64,000 nt of DNA, taken from contig CACHEI010000009.1 in the NCBI GenBank assembly GCA_902578815.1, forward strand, positions 1 to 64,000, in the 5' to 3' direction. The number at the start of each line of letters is the position of its first letter. The first letter of the stretch is position 1. Source of the DNA: an uncultured SAR116 cluster alpha proteobacterium. GTDB lineage: Bacteria; Pseudomonadota; Alphaproteobacteria; Puniceispirillales; Puniceispirillaceae. Under the pieces are notes generated by a model. It searched no databases. It was not told where the DNA came from and saw nothing but the letters and a program-made list of their open reading frames with translations. This document shows, piece after piece, positions 27,505-36,213 of the stretch. A program made the translations under genes and the position numbers.

Positions 27505-28083
27505 TCACATTTTTTGCTGGGCCTTGTTGTAGAGGTTTCTTGTCTCAGTAACGTAGACATCCTTAGAGATCACACCATCGAGATATAGCTGCCGCGTGGC
27601 TAGCATTTCCTGTTCGATAGCAGCTAGCGCAACTTCCGGATCGGCGTCGTCAATTTGCGCTAAATTACCTGCATTTTTCACCTTGCGGCGATGGAACACA
27701 AAGCCATCGATGTTTGTTCCACTATTTTCCTCTTTCAAGGGCAATGAGGGGTCTTTGGCACCTTTATCGGCAACAACTGACGGAAGCACTTCAGTCTCTA
27801 AATTGCCTATCGCCTTAGCTGGAGAAGGCTCGGTATTCAATTCAGCTTCGTTCGCAAGCTCCTTCAGCACTGTCGGTTCACTGACCGAAGTGGCAGAGCT
27901 TTGCGAAGCCTGCCCCTGCCGGTAGGCAACAACAAACAACAACAGGATCACCGCGACACCAGCAACCGCTAATGCCTGCAATGTACCCTGCGGCCCATCA
28001 AAATGAGCCGTCAGCGATGTGGTCACATCAGTCAGAAAGGGCAAGATGCTTTCCAATATTTCCATGTTGTTTTCAAAATCCAT
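27505..28083 (-). CDS. Unknown membrane-anchored protein
   Basis: 192 aa not assigned to a family. A single membrane segment lies at about residues 37-54 (LQALAVAGVAVILLLFVVAY), followed by a long Ser/Glu/Pro-rich, probably disordered stretch to about 125. A short C-terminal helical part, VALAAIEQEMLATRQLYLDGVISKDVYVTETRNLYNKA, resembles small helical-hairpin end domains of the SHOCT kind by eye only. It is co-directional with the orphan ParA gene. The ATG at 28083 is used; one at 28065 is possible. Confidence 0.6.
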   Translation of the reverse strand: MDFENNMEILESILPFLTDVTTSLTAHFDGPQGTLQALAVAGVAVILLLFVVAYRQGQASQSSATSVSEPTVLKELANEAELNTEPSPAKAIGNLETEVLPSVVADKGAKDPSLPLKEENSGTNIDGFVFHRRKVKNAGNLAQIDDADPEVALAAIEQEMLATRQLYLDGVISKDVYVTETRNLYNKAQQKM

Positions 28084-28601
28084 TTATTTAAAAGTTACCT
28101 GTGTAAAATCGACGTTATTCCAACAATATAATAGCCGAAAAAAGGCATAATTCCAATTTCATAAATATTGACATAATGAAGGACGGCTTAGCCTTCGACC
28201 TGGCTTTCAAAATCATCATTTCGCCGACTACCAATGTTTAAGCAGCGGGTGTATCAGTGATTGACACGCAAGGGGTCCCAACACGGGCTACTAAATCGTT
28301 AATTTGTAGGAAATGGCTCGCACCAAGCAGAAGATCTTTTCCGGCGCTACCCTTTGCGCGGATGGCTATATAGCTACATAACCTACTTAACTATGGAAAT
28401 TAATGGCCTTTCAACAATCATTTACCCACTAATGATCTTTTTTTGTCGGATTTATGGTTGGAGGTAATAGCCAAGACATTGTAACGTTTCATTTCCTAGG
28501 CTGAAGACGCGGTCGAACAGAAAGCCAGACAAACGGGAAGAAGGTCCGGATGTATTACGGTCAAGCCACATAAAAAAGGTCAAAAAATTGTTGAGATTTT
28601 G
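28084..28601. other. AT-rich divergent gap without a supported gene
   Basis: About 515 bases between divergently directed genes. A 22-codon frame starting MARTKQKIFSGATLCADGY near 28313 has a weak GTAGGA upstream but is too short to support. Nothing else recognised. Confidence 0.4.
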
Positions 28602-29207
28602 ATGATGAACAAGTACCAACGAACAGTAAGTTTTAGCCGCATGGATGAGGGAAGCGCAGCGGATTATGCGCTGCTGGAGTCTCTCGAGAACGCTTATGTC
28701 TTCGGACTTCCAGACCGGTTGCTGATGGCATTAAGGGATTTGCAGCACTCGTTCCATGGCTTCCGCATTGACCGGCTGCAACATTCGCTGCAATCAGCCA
28801 CGCGGGCCGAGGCAGATGGCGCTGACATAGAGATGGTCGTGGGCGCGCTGATTCATGACCTCGGCGATGATCTAGCACCTCACAACCACTCGCAGCTTGC
28901 AGCCAGTATAATCCGCCCTTACGTGCGCGCTGAAGTCACATGGGTGATCGAGCATCACGGCATTTTCCAGCTCTATTATTTCGGCGCCGCAGAGGGCGTA
29001 AATAAAAATGAACGCGACCGATTCGCTGGGCACAAATGGTTTGCAAGCTGCGACAGATTCTGTGGCCTCTGGGACCAAATGTCATTTGACCCAGATTATC
29101 CAACCAAACCGCTGAGCCATTTTGAACCAATGCTGCGCGAGGTTTTTTCGCGCCAACCTTTCGATCCGGCAGTAGTTGGCGAGCGCGAAAAGGCTCTCGA
29201 CGGATGA
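28602..29207 (+). CDS. HD-domain protein resembling the PhnZ/MIOX mixed-valent diiron oxygenase group
   Basis: About 201 aa with metal-ligand motifs LQHSLQSATRAEADGADIEMVVGALIHDLGD, HNHSQLA and VIEHHGIF, and a late Asp (FASCDRFCGLWDQ). The spacing closely follows PhnZ, the HD-domain oxygenase that splits organophosphonates. PhnZ's Tyr and Glu positions (from memory of that enzyme) read differently here (FHGFRID), so the activity may differ, and a plain phosphohydrolase is possible. Tandem ATGs at 28602 and 28605 are candidate starts. It overlaps the next gene by four bases (ATGA). Confidence 0.75.
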   Translation: MMNKYQRTVSFSRMDEGSAADYALLESLENAYVFGLPDRLLMALRDLQHSFHGFRIDRLQHSLQSATRAEADGADIEMVVGALIHDLGDDLAPHNHSQLAASIIRPYVRAEVTWVIEHHGIFQLYYFGAAEGVNKNERDRFAGHKWFASCDRFCGLWDQMSFDPDYPTKPLSHFEPMLREVFSRQPFDPAVVGEREKALDG

Positions 29208-29935
29208 CAAAAATCAATGACAACCCGGCAAAAAGGGTAATGATCACCGGCGCTAATCGCGGCATCGGTTTAGAATTAACACGCCAGAGTGCTGCCATGG
29301 GCTATGAGGTGATCGCATGTTGTCGTACACCGATGGAAGCCACCGAGTTGATGGCACTGGCTCTCGAGAACGAGCTTGTCAGTATTTTAGGCCTTGATGT
29401 TCGGGTTGAGCGCGACATAAAACCGATTGCCGCTGGATTTGGCCGCCGACTTGACCTGCTGGTGTGCAATGCCGGAGTGCTGGGTGGGCGCGGCGGTTTG
29501 CAGGACCCCGAACAAGACAGCCACAATATTGAAGACACGCTGATGACTAATGTAGGCGGCGTATTCTTTACCGCCCGGCATTTTTTACCGCATCTTCTTG
29601 CTGGCAGCGAAGAACGCGGTGATGCCCCTGGCAGGCTGGCGATCATATCATCGCAGATGGGGAGCAGCACCCGCTGCGGCAGCAACGCCATTATGTACCG
29701 TGCTAGCAAGGCGGCAGCGACAAATCTAGCCCGTAGCCTAGCGGTTGAACTGGCAGACCATAATATTGCAGTCGGCGCCTATCATCCTGGCTGGGTGCAG
29801 ACCGAAATGGGCGGAAAGGAAGCGGCCGTCACCCCTGCCGATAGCGCCGGCGGACTTTTGCGGCGCTTTGCCGCTCTTAGCATGGAGACTAGCGGAGTTT
29901 TTGAGGATTACACCGGCGTGGCGATACCTTTTTGA
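29204..29935 (+). CDS. Short-chain dehydrogenase/reductase
   Basis: A 243-aa classical SDR. The cofactor motif TGANRGIGLEL is at about residues 15-25, NAGVLGG in the usual position, and the catalytic Ser (ISSQMGS) and YRASKAA (Tyr-x-x-x-Lys) are present. The FGRRLDLLVCNAG spacing is normal. The proximal Rossmann end does not settle NAD against NADP. It is translationally coupled to the HD-domain gene (ATGA), so both proteins probably act on one small molecule. The substrate is unknown. Confidence 0.9.
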   Translation: MTKINDNPAKRVMITGANRGIGLELTRQSAAMGYEVIACCRTPMEATELMALALENELVSILGLDVRVERDIKPIAAGFGRRLDLLVCNAGVLGGRGGLQDPEQDSHNIEDTLMTNVGGVFFTARHFLPHLLAGSEERGDAPGRLAIISSQMGSSTRCGSNAIMYRASKAAATNLARSLAVELADHNIAVGAYHPGWVQTEMGGKEAAVTPADSAGGLLRRFAALSMETSGVFEDYTGVAIPF

Positions 29936-30100
29936 TCCGCCGCTAGATTAAATCTGACTGATTAACCTTTTGGGAAGGCGCCGCAAATGACAGATTTTAC
30001 TGATAAATCAGCCAAACCACCGATTAAAAGAACCTCAGCAGAAAGGCCCTTGACAGCCTAGTGCCGAGAACGGCATAGCCAGCGCAATGATCCAAATCGA

Positions 30101-30716
30101 ATGATAAAACGCACCTATGAAGACCCATCGACCGACGAGTTTAGGGAAGTTTCTGCCGCCTGGGCTAATGATTATGACCGCGATCTTATCAACGGCCATG
30201 GCTACAAGGCAATCGAGGATGCGGTTGATGGCTTTGTCAAGCGAGGTCTTGCTAGGGATGCCCACATACTGGATGCTGGACGCGGCACCGGGATGGTTGG
30301 GCTGCGGCTGCGCGAGGCCCCGAGTTCGCCCACATTGACGGCGGCTTTCTCAGCACCGAGATGCGCAGGCAATGTGTCTATTACCGGCTGTTCCAGCTAG
30401 ACATGACCAAAGATAACGGCATTGCGCCCGCTGAGCCCTATAAAGCGGCTATCTCGGTCGGGGTGTTCGGCTTTGGCCCACCGCATTTGCCGCATCCACA
30501 CCACATAATGGGCGCTGCAAAAAAGGAAGCGCCGGTGATGATTACCGTGAATGGCTCCGACTTGACAATTCGCAACTGTTTTAACAGCTTTGCGTCCGAT
30601 CTTAACAAACATGGAAACGCATGTGTAAGGAACTAGCCGATCCGGCATGTGACAAGGCATGGCATCGGTGCGGGCCTGATTGAGCTACAGCGCTGGAAAG
30701 TCGGATCCTCAGTATA
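30101..30716 (+). pseudogene. Decayed class I SAM-dependent methyltransferase
   Basis: The first frame gives MIKRTYEDPSTDEFREVSAAWANDYDRDLINGHGY and the SAM site ILDAGRGTGMVGLRL (motif I, with Arg in place of the usual second acidic/Gly spacing). A frameshift near 30316 moves the reading to EFAHIDGGFLSTEMRRQCVYYRLFQLDM and KPYKAAISVGVFGFG-like sequence ending at 30636, with a further stop before 30716. It resembles the Williams-Beuren (METTL27-like) group. It cannot make a whole enzyme as it stands. Confidence 0.75.
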
Positions 30717-30895
30717 ATTCCAGGAATAGCCGAAGACTCAATCGCACAAAGTCAAAATGGATGGCAGAAAAAATGTTGTTACTAGCCATGTGCTTTAACT
30801 CAAGCCTGCACTGACCTTCGATGATAGCTGAGATCTCCCGTGCCAATGGGAATGCCAAAACTGAAGGTGAAGTTAATCAGCTCTCAGTGGAAAAA

Positions 30896-31320
30896 CTCTT
30901 CCACCATGCTAAGCTTCACCGCCGTGCGCAGCACATTTGCCGTTATATTCACCGGGAATGATGTTTCCATGAATACTGTCCGCCTGGTACTAACCATCCA
31001 GGCCTAAGCCTTGGTGATGCGATAGAGATAGGTGTAACATTCATCTGACAACAGCACATATGGCTTGAGTGAGGCACCCACTTGCAGCCCTGACTAGGGA
31101 ATACGGCAAGCCTTAAGCAGCGTCGCAATGAGGATGGCAACATCAGCTGCATCATCTAGCCCGATCGCGCCGAGTTAACCAAATACATCGCCCGCGTCAC
31201 CATTTCCATTGGCGTTTAGTTTCGCAAGCCGATGGTCCAATAGCTAACGTGCCCAAAAAAGGTGGGGGTGCCGCTTACCAAGTTAGCACCAGCGATAGCG
31301 TTGTAAAGTGTCGTCATTAC
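30896..31320 (-). pseudogene. Unrecognised decayed coding sequence
   Basis: On the minus strand an open start reads MTTLYNAIAGANLVSGTPTF and FGHVSYWTIGLRN, then TAA. It resumes TPMEMVTRAMYLVN, and after a frame change reads GLDDAADVAILIATLLKACRIP, stop, SGLQVGASLKPYVLLSDECYTYLYRITKA, stop, AWMVSTRRTVFMETSFPVNITANVLRTAVKLSMVEEFFH and TGA. The composition and helix-like patterns look like real protein broken by three stops and a frameshift. I do not recognise the family. Confidence 0.5.
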
Positions 31321-31347
31321 CCCTCTTTCGCGTTTTTTTGTTCACGC

Positions 31348-32505
31348 TTACTCCATAGCCGAGACGCTGTAATCGGCGCGAGCCAACCATTCGGATGAGA
31401 CCTCGACGCCCCAGCCGGGTGCGTCCGTCACTTCGACGTACCCCGCCTCGATGGCAAATGGATCGCCTCGGAATAAAGCCTCTGTCCATGGATAGTAATC
31501 CGAGCCCTCAATGGCAAATTCAACATAAGGGCCAGCATTTGGTATTGCACGCAGAAGATGCATTGTGCAGATTGTCACCAGCGAAAGATTTGCCGAATGT
31601 GGCGTGCAGACAAACCCCCCAGCCGCGGCCATCGCCGCCACCCGTAGCGTTTGGGTCAGCCCGCCCATATACATAACGTCGGGTTGCATCACATCGGTAA
31701 CGTGATTGTCAATGGCGTGCTGCCAGATGCGCAAATCGCAATCCTGCTCACCACCGGTGACATCAATCGCAAGTGCGGCTGTCACCTGCTGGGTCATTTC
31801 AGGCTGCCAATAAGGACAGGGTTCCTCATAATGGGTAACGCCATGATCCTCGAGTAGATGGCCGACCTCAATTGCCCGCGCAACGCCAAAACAACTGTTA
31901 GCATCAACCATGCGGACAACATCATCACCGAGCGCGCGGCTTACAGTTGGGATGATCTGCTCGGTCCGGCCGTTCCATTCATCACAACCGCGCCCACATT
32001 CGGCACCAACGCGGAATTTGAACGCTTCAAAACCTTTCTCATCGCGCAGGCGGCAGAGCCGTTCAGCCTCGGCATCCGGCGTGATGTCACGTTTCATCGA
32101 CGAGGCGTATGCGCGCACCCACCCAGGCGAGCCACCGATTAGGCTGGCAACTGGGCGTTCGGCCAGCCTGCCGGCAAGATCCCATAGCGCGGTGTCCAGA
32201 CCCGCCAGCGCCCGTCGGACGTAAGAGCCCGGGTATTTGTGCTCACGCTCATTCACTAGCGCGGCAATGTCGGAAAAATCAGCGATTGGCGCTTCAAGAT
32301 CAAGCACCCTGCCAAGAACCCAGGGGGCAATCTGCCGATGAAAAACTTGCGTCGTGATATCGGCGTGATAGGTGGACATTTGCCCCATCCCGCAATGTCC
32401 ACTATCAGTGGTCAGGCGGACAAACGCAATTTCTGGTGTCGTAAACGTTTCAAGTTTAGCGATTTTCAATAGGCTACCACCTCGCATCGTCGGGGGATAA
32501 TTCAA
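31348..32505 (-). CDS. Enolase-superfamily protein (mandelate racemase/muconate lactonizing type)
   Basis: Up to 385 aa, a racemase or dehydratase of the mandelate racemase subgroup acting on hydroxy or sugar acids by abstracting an alpha proton. The metal ligands are visible: VDANS (Asp), HYEEPCPYW (Glu) and GGEQD (Glu). The His/Asp pair is in MQPDVMYMGG and TPHSANLS. The usual K-x-K on the second strand reads KFR, so the second Lys is Arg. The start is uncertain: ATGs at 32505 and residue 7, or a TTG at LKIAKLETF after GGTGG. It is divergent from the TRAP genes, about 470 bases away. Confidence 0.88.
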   Translation of the reverse strand: MNYPPTMRGGSLLKIAKLETFTTPEIAFVRLTTDSGHCGMGQMSTYHADITTQVFHRQIAPWVLGRVLDLEAPIADFSDIAALVNEREHKYPGSYVRRALAGLDTALWDLAGRLAERPVASLIGGSPGWVRAYASSMKRDITPDAEAERLCRLRDEKGFEAFKFRVGAECGRGCDEWNGRTEQIIPTVSRALGDDVVRMVDANSCFGVARAIEVGHLLEDHGVTHYEEPCPYWQPEMTQQVTAALAIDVTGGEQDCDLRIWQHAIDNHVTDVMQPDVMYMGGLTQTLRVAAMAAAGGFVCTPHSANLSLVTICTMHLLRAIPNAGPYVEFAIEGSDYYPWTEALFRGDPFAIEAGYVEVTDAPGWGVEVSSEWLARADYSVSAME

Positions 32506-32949
32506 GCGTGGATTTTTTTACTCAAAGTATCAAGCCCAAGCGCTAAAAAATCTGACCAAATGCTCGCTGATGTCACAAAGTAAGCATTCACAAAATTCAT
32601 GATAAAAAGTAGTAAACCAGGGACCAGCCAGCATTGAACTAACAGGAAGTCAATGGCTGAAATTTTTTATCCTATTGTCATGGAATAGGCTTGCTGGTGT
32701 CACATAATTATACAATTTTGCTGCTTTTTACTCAGAAAATCGCTCCTATCTCCATATCAGAATAATTAACAAAGCGTTCATTCTTTAATTTTCATTATTA
32801 ACAGCGAATTAACGACAGTGTACCGCAATCCGCGGATTAATTTTGCGTATTTTCGAAAAATATTTTGTTAAAAGGGCCGAATTAATGCATTGCGCGTGCT
32901 AATTGAATCTCATAACGTCGTGCGCTTGAAATTTTTACAAAACATAGCA
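32506..32949. other. AT-rich divergent gap before the TRAP operon
   Basis: About 440 AT-rich bases with no supported gene; expected to hold promoters for both directions. Confidence 0.4.
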
Positions 32950-32963
32950 CCCAACTAGTTGGG
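32950..32963. promoter_or_regulatory. 14-bp perfect palindrome just before dctP
   Basis: CCCAACTAGTTGGG lies 13 bases before the dctP start and ends just upstream of its GGAGGAA ribosome site. With no loop it is better read as a repressor operator than as an RNA hairpin. The binder is unknown. Confidence 0.4.
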
Positions 32964-32976
32964 GTAGGAGGAATAC

Positions 32977-34080
32977 ATGACCGAATTAAATAATCGCAGA
33001 AAATTTTTAAAGGGATCGGCCGTTGCTGGTGTAGCGGCGGTAGGTACTTTGGCGGCGCCTCACGTCCGTGCCGATGGACATGGAGTAACATTGAAACTTC
33101 AAGCCGCTTGGGGCGGCGGTATTTTCTTAGAAAATGCTAAAGCTTATGTTGATCGAGTCCACGCTATGGCGGGCAAAGACTTAAAAATTGACCTACTAGC
33201 CGTTAACGCTGTGGTGAAAACCAGTCAAATGCAAGACGCAGTTCATCGTGGGGTTCTAGATGCATGTCACTATGTTCCTGCGTATTGGTACTCCAAGTCC
33301 AAAGCGGCGTCGTTGTTTGGAACCGGCCCATGTTTTGGTTGGTCATCCCAGGAGGTGCTCGGCTGGTGCCATTACGGCGGCGGCATGGAATTGTTCAATG
33401 AATTGATGAGCTCACTAGGACTTAATGTTGTTTCGTTCTTCAATTCCGCTATGCCAGCGCAGCCGATGGGTTGGTTTAAGGAAGAAATTAAAGACGCGTC
33501 ACAAATGAGCGGCTTGAAGTACCGCACGGTCGGTCTCGCAGCAGACGTTTTGATGGAAATGGGCATGTCAGTTGTACAGCTACCAGGTGGTGAGATCCAG
33601 CCAGCTATGAAGTCTGGACTTATTGATGCAGCCGAGTTTAACAATCCAACTTCAGACAAAGACTTTGGAATGCAGGACGTGTCTAAGCATTACCATCTTG
33701 GATCGTTCCACCAGTCACAGGAATTCTTTGAGATTTCATTCAACAAAAAGAAATACGAGTCTTTGCCTGCTGAACTGCAAGCGATCCTGAAGCACGCTTC
33801 CGAAGCTGAAAATTCAAATTTTTACTGGCATAATACTAAGCGCTACGCTGAAGATCTCGGCAAGCTGCAGGCGATGGGGGTTAACGTGTATCGTACACCA
33901 GATTCGGTTATGAAAGAGCAACTAAAAGCATGGGACGTCGTTGTTGACCGTATATCAGCCGAAGACCCTTTCTTTGCGAAGGTGATCGACTCACAGAAGG
34001 CTTATGCTAAGGAGGTAATGAATTACCTGAACTTGAATCAGCCAGATTACAAGATGGCATACAACCACCACTTCGGTTAA
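32977..34080 (+). CDS. dctP: TRAP transporter substrate-binding protein (Tat-exported, TakP-like)
   Basis: A periplasmic receptor of a tripartite ATP-independent transporter, 367 aa. The N-terminus carries a twin-arginine signal (NNRRKFLKGSAVAGVAAVGTLAAP) with predicted cleavage near the ADGH. The mature part has the DctP fold. FGTGPCFGWSSQEVLGWCHYGG and EFNNPTSDKDFGM, plus a long C-terminal helix, recall TakP-type receptors for 2-oxo or monocarboxylates. A strong GGAGGAA lies seven bases before the ATG. A hairpin follows the stop. Confidence 0.9.
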   Translation: MTELNNRRKFLKGSAVAGVAAVGTLAAPHVRADGHGVTLKLQAAWGGGIFLENAKAYVDRVHAMAGKDLKIDLLAVNAVVKTSQMQDAVHRGVLDACHYVPAYWYSKSKAASLFGTGPCFGWSSQEVLGWCHYGGGMELFNELMSSLGLNVVSFFNSAMPAQPMGWFKEEIKDASQMSGLKYRTVGLAADVLMEMGMSVVQLPGGEIQPAMKSGLIDAAEFNNPTSDKDFGMQDVSKHYHLGSFHQSQEFFEISFNKKKYESLPAELQAILKHASEAENSNFYWHNTKRYAEDLGKLQAMGVNVYRTPDSVMKEQLKAWDVVVDRISAEDPFFAKVIDSQKAYAKEVMNYLNLNQPDYKMAYNHHFG

Positions 34081-34099
34081 GCGTCCTTAGCTGACAGTC

Positions 34100-34125
34100 G
34101 GCCAGAAGGAAGCCCCCTTCTGGCC
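34100..34125 (+). terminator. Hairpin terminator/attenuator between dctP and dctQ
   Basis: A 10-bp perfect stem (GGCCAGAAGG / CCTTCTGGCC) with a 6-base loop, then GTTTATCTTTTTAAT. It is placed 20 bases after the dctP stop, so it should reduce dctQM expression relative to dctP. Confidence 0.8.
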
Positions 34126-34211
34126 GTTTATCTTTTTAATAAATAAAGTTACTATATTTCCCGGTCTCTTTTTAAGCTGGGTAAACGCGTGACCTTTAAG
34201 CGAAGGCGTCC

Positions 34212-34775
34212 ATGATGACACAATTTGTCTATGCTATTGAAAGCTTGAGTGTATGGGTTGGCCGCGCTTTTGGTTGGTGTATTCTTGTTCTAACATTTTC
34301 AGTCTCCTACGAAGTGTTTGTCCGCTATGCGCTTAATTCGCCAACCGTTTGGGCATTCGACATGATGATCCAAATGTACGGTGCGCTGTTCCTGATGGCG
34401 GGTCCATATGCGCTGGCGCAAGACACACATGTTCGGGGCGACGTGCTATACCGTCTATTTCCGGTGAGGTGGCAAGCTCGGATCGACTTCGTTCTTTATC
34501 TGGTTTTTTTCTTCCCCGGCATTTTGGCCCTTTTTTGGTACGGCTGGGAAATTGCCTCTGATAGCTGGCGCTACAAAGAAGTCAGTTGGAATTCGCCGGC
34601 GCGGATTCAAATTTACTTTTTTAAGACGTTAATCCCAGTTGCTGGCTTTTTATTGATTCTTCAGGGTATGGCAGAATTAGTTCGTTGTTGGCGGGCGATG
34701 AAATCTGGCGTTTGGATGGAACGTCTCAGGGATGTTAGAGAGACCGAAGATATGCTCATGGAAGAAACCAAATAA
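34212..34775 (+). CDS. dctQ: TRAP transporter small permease
   Basis: A 187-aa DctQ-family membrane protein with four hydrophobic segments. The family mark around FSVSYEVFVRYALNSPTVWAFDM and the AQDTHVRGDVLYR loop (the H-V-R motif) are clear. It helps join the receptor to DctM in the inner membrane. The ATG at 34212 follows a modest AAGG-like site. Confidence 0.9.
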   Translation: MMTQFVYAIESLSVWVGRAFGWCILVLTFSVSYEVFVRYALNSPTVWAFDMMIQMYGALFLMAGPYALAQDTHVRGDVLYRLFPVRWQARIDFVLYLVFFFPGILALFWYGWEIASDSWRYKEVSWNSPARIQIYFFKTLIPVAGFLLILQGMAELVRCWRAMKSGVWMERLRDVRETEDMLMEETK

Positions 34776-34810
34776 GCCGCAACTTTTTTGAGTTTTTTGG
34801 ATAAAATGAA

Positions 34811-36175
34811 ATGACCGATCCACAAATTGCCATTTTGATGCTGTGCCTGTTCATCGTGCTTGTGCTTTTGGGCTTTCCAATCGCTTTTACTTTGTTGGCA
34901 ATGGGTGTGGGTTTTGGCTATTACGCCTATTACCAGGGGGGTGCAGAAACTTTTGCCGATCTGCTCAACAATAATATATTCTATCTGTTGAACCAGAACA
35001 CCTATTCGGTAATGGAAAATGACACGCTAGTCGCCATTCCGCTTTTCTTGTTTATGGGATATGTCGTCGAGCGCGCTAACATCGTTAATAGGCTTTTTTA
35101 CTCGCTACAAATGGCTGCTAGAAACCTACCTGGCTCGATGGCGATCGCCGCGCTATTAACGTGCGCAGTGTTCTCCACAGCGTCAGGCATCGTTGGTGCG
35201 GTGGTAACTTTGATGGGCCTATTAGCGTTCCCAGCAATGGCAAATGTTGGATACAACAAGCAATTTGCTTCCGGCGTTATTTGTGCTGGTGGTACACTCG
35301 GTATCCTGATCCCTCCATCGATCATGCTCATTGTTTATGCGGCTATCGCTGAATTGTCACCCCTGCGCCTGTATGCGGCGGCGATGTTTCCTGGCCTCCT
35401 GTTAGCTGGCCTTTACATTGTCTATGTTATCACACGTGTATTTTTCCAGCCCCATTTAGCGCCAAAGCCACGATCTGAAGATGTTCCACCAAAATCTAAG
35501 ATTTATGGGGATTTGATTGTCTCCTTCTTACCTCTGACCGCACTGATCGCAATGGTTTTGGGTTCAATTCTTGGCGGACTGGCAACACCAGCCGAAGCAG
35601 CAGCAATGGGTGCACTTGGTGGCTTACTCCTTGCAATCTTATACCGCTCGTTGACCTGGACCAAAGTTAAAGAGTCCGTTTTCTTGACAGCCAAAGCAAC
35701 TGCGATGGTCTGCTGGCTATTTATTGGTTCGTGGACCTTTGCCTCGGTGTTCTCATATCTGGGTGGGCATGATGTGATTGAACATTGGGTTCTAGCGCTG
35801 AACCTTGAACCTTGGCAGTTTCTTGTGATGGTTCAGCTAATCATCTTTGTTCTTGGGTGGCCACTCGAATGGTCAGAAATTCTCATTATCTTTGTGCCTA
35901 TTTTCCTACCAATGTTGGATACTTTCGGCGTCAATCCTTATTTCTTTGCGATGCTTGTGGCGCTAAACCTGCAGACTTCCTTCCTAACACCTCCAATGGC
36001 AATGTCAGCTTATTATTTGAAGGGCGTTCTTAAGGGGCAGATCGAACTTGTTGACATTTTTAAGGGCATACTCCCCTATCTTGGGATCGTAATTTTCTCG
36101 ATGGTTCTGCTCTATCAATTCCCGGGAATTGCACTTTGGCTGCCAGACTACCTGTTTGGAGAATACATCCAGTAA
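34811..36175 (+). CDS. dctM: TRAP transporter large permease
   Basis: A 454-aa DctM-family sodium-coupled permease with about 12 hydrophobic segments. Typical blocks: PLFLFMGYVVERANI, GIVGAVVTLMGLLAFPAM, CAGGTLGILIPPSIMLIVYA and GGLATPAEAAAMGALGGLL, then LTPPMAMSAYYLKGV near the end. It is longer in the middle than short DctM forms, as in TakM-like proteins. It starts 35 bases after dctQ and is followed at once by the amidase. Confidence 0.93.
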   Translation: MTDPQIAILMLCLFIVLVLLGFPIAFTLLAMGVGFGYYAYYQGGAETFADLLNNNIFYLLNQNTYSVMENDTLVAIPLFLFMGYVVERANIVNRLFYSLQMAARNLPGSMAIAALLTCAVFSTASGIVGAVVTLMGLLAFPAMANVGYNKQFASGVICAGGTLGILIPPSIMLIVYAAIAELSPLRLYAAAMFPGLLLAGLYIVYVITRVFFQPHLAPKPRSEDVPPKSKIYGDLIVSFLPLTALIAMVLGSILGGLATPAEAAAMGALGGLLLAILYRSLTWTKVKESVFLTAKATAMVCWLFIGSWTFASVFSYLGGHDVIEHWVLALNLEPWQFLVMVQLIIFVLGWPLEWSEILIIFVPIFLPMLDTFGVNPYFFAMLVALNLQTSFLTPPMAMSAYYLKGVLKGQIELVDIFKGILPYLGIVIFSMVLLYQFPGIALWLPDYLFGEYIQ

Positions 36176-36213
36176 TTGCCAGCTAGTGGCAGTTGCAGAT
36201 ACAGGATCGTGAC

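Noticed and set aside
28313-28381. 22-codon frame MARTKQKIFSGATLCADGY
   Set aside because: Too short, weak ribosome site, no support from context.
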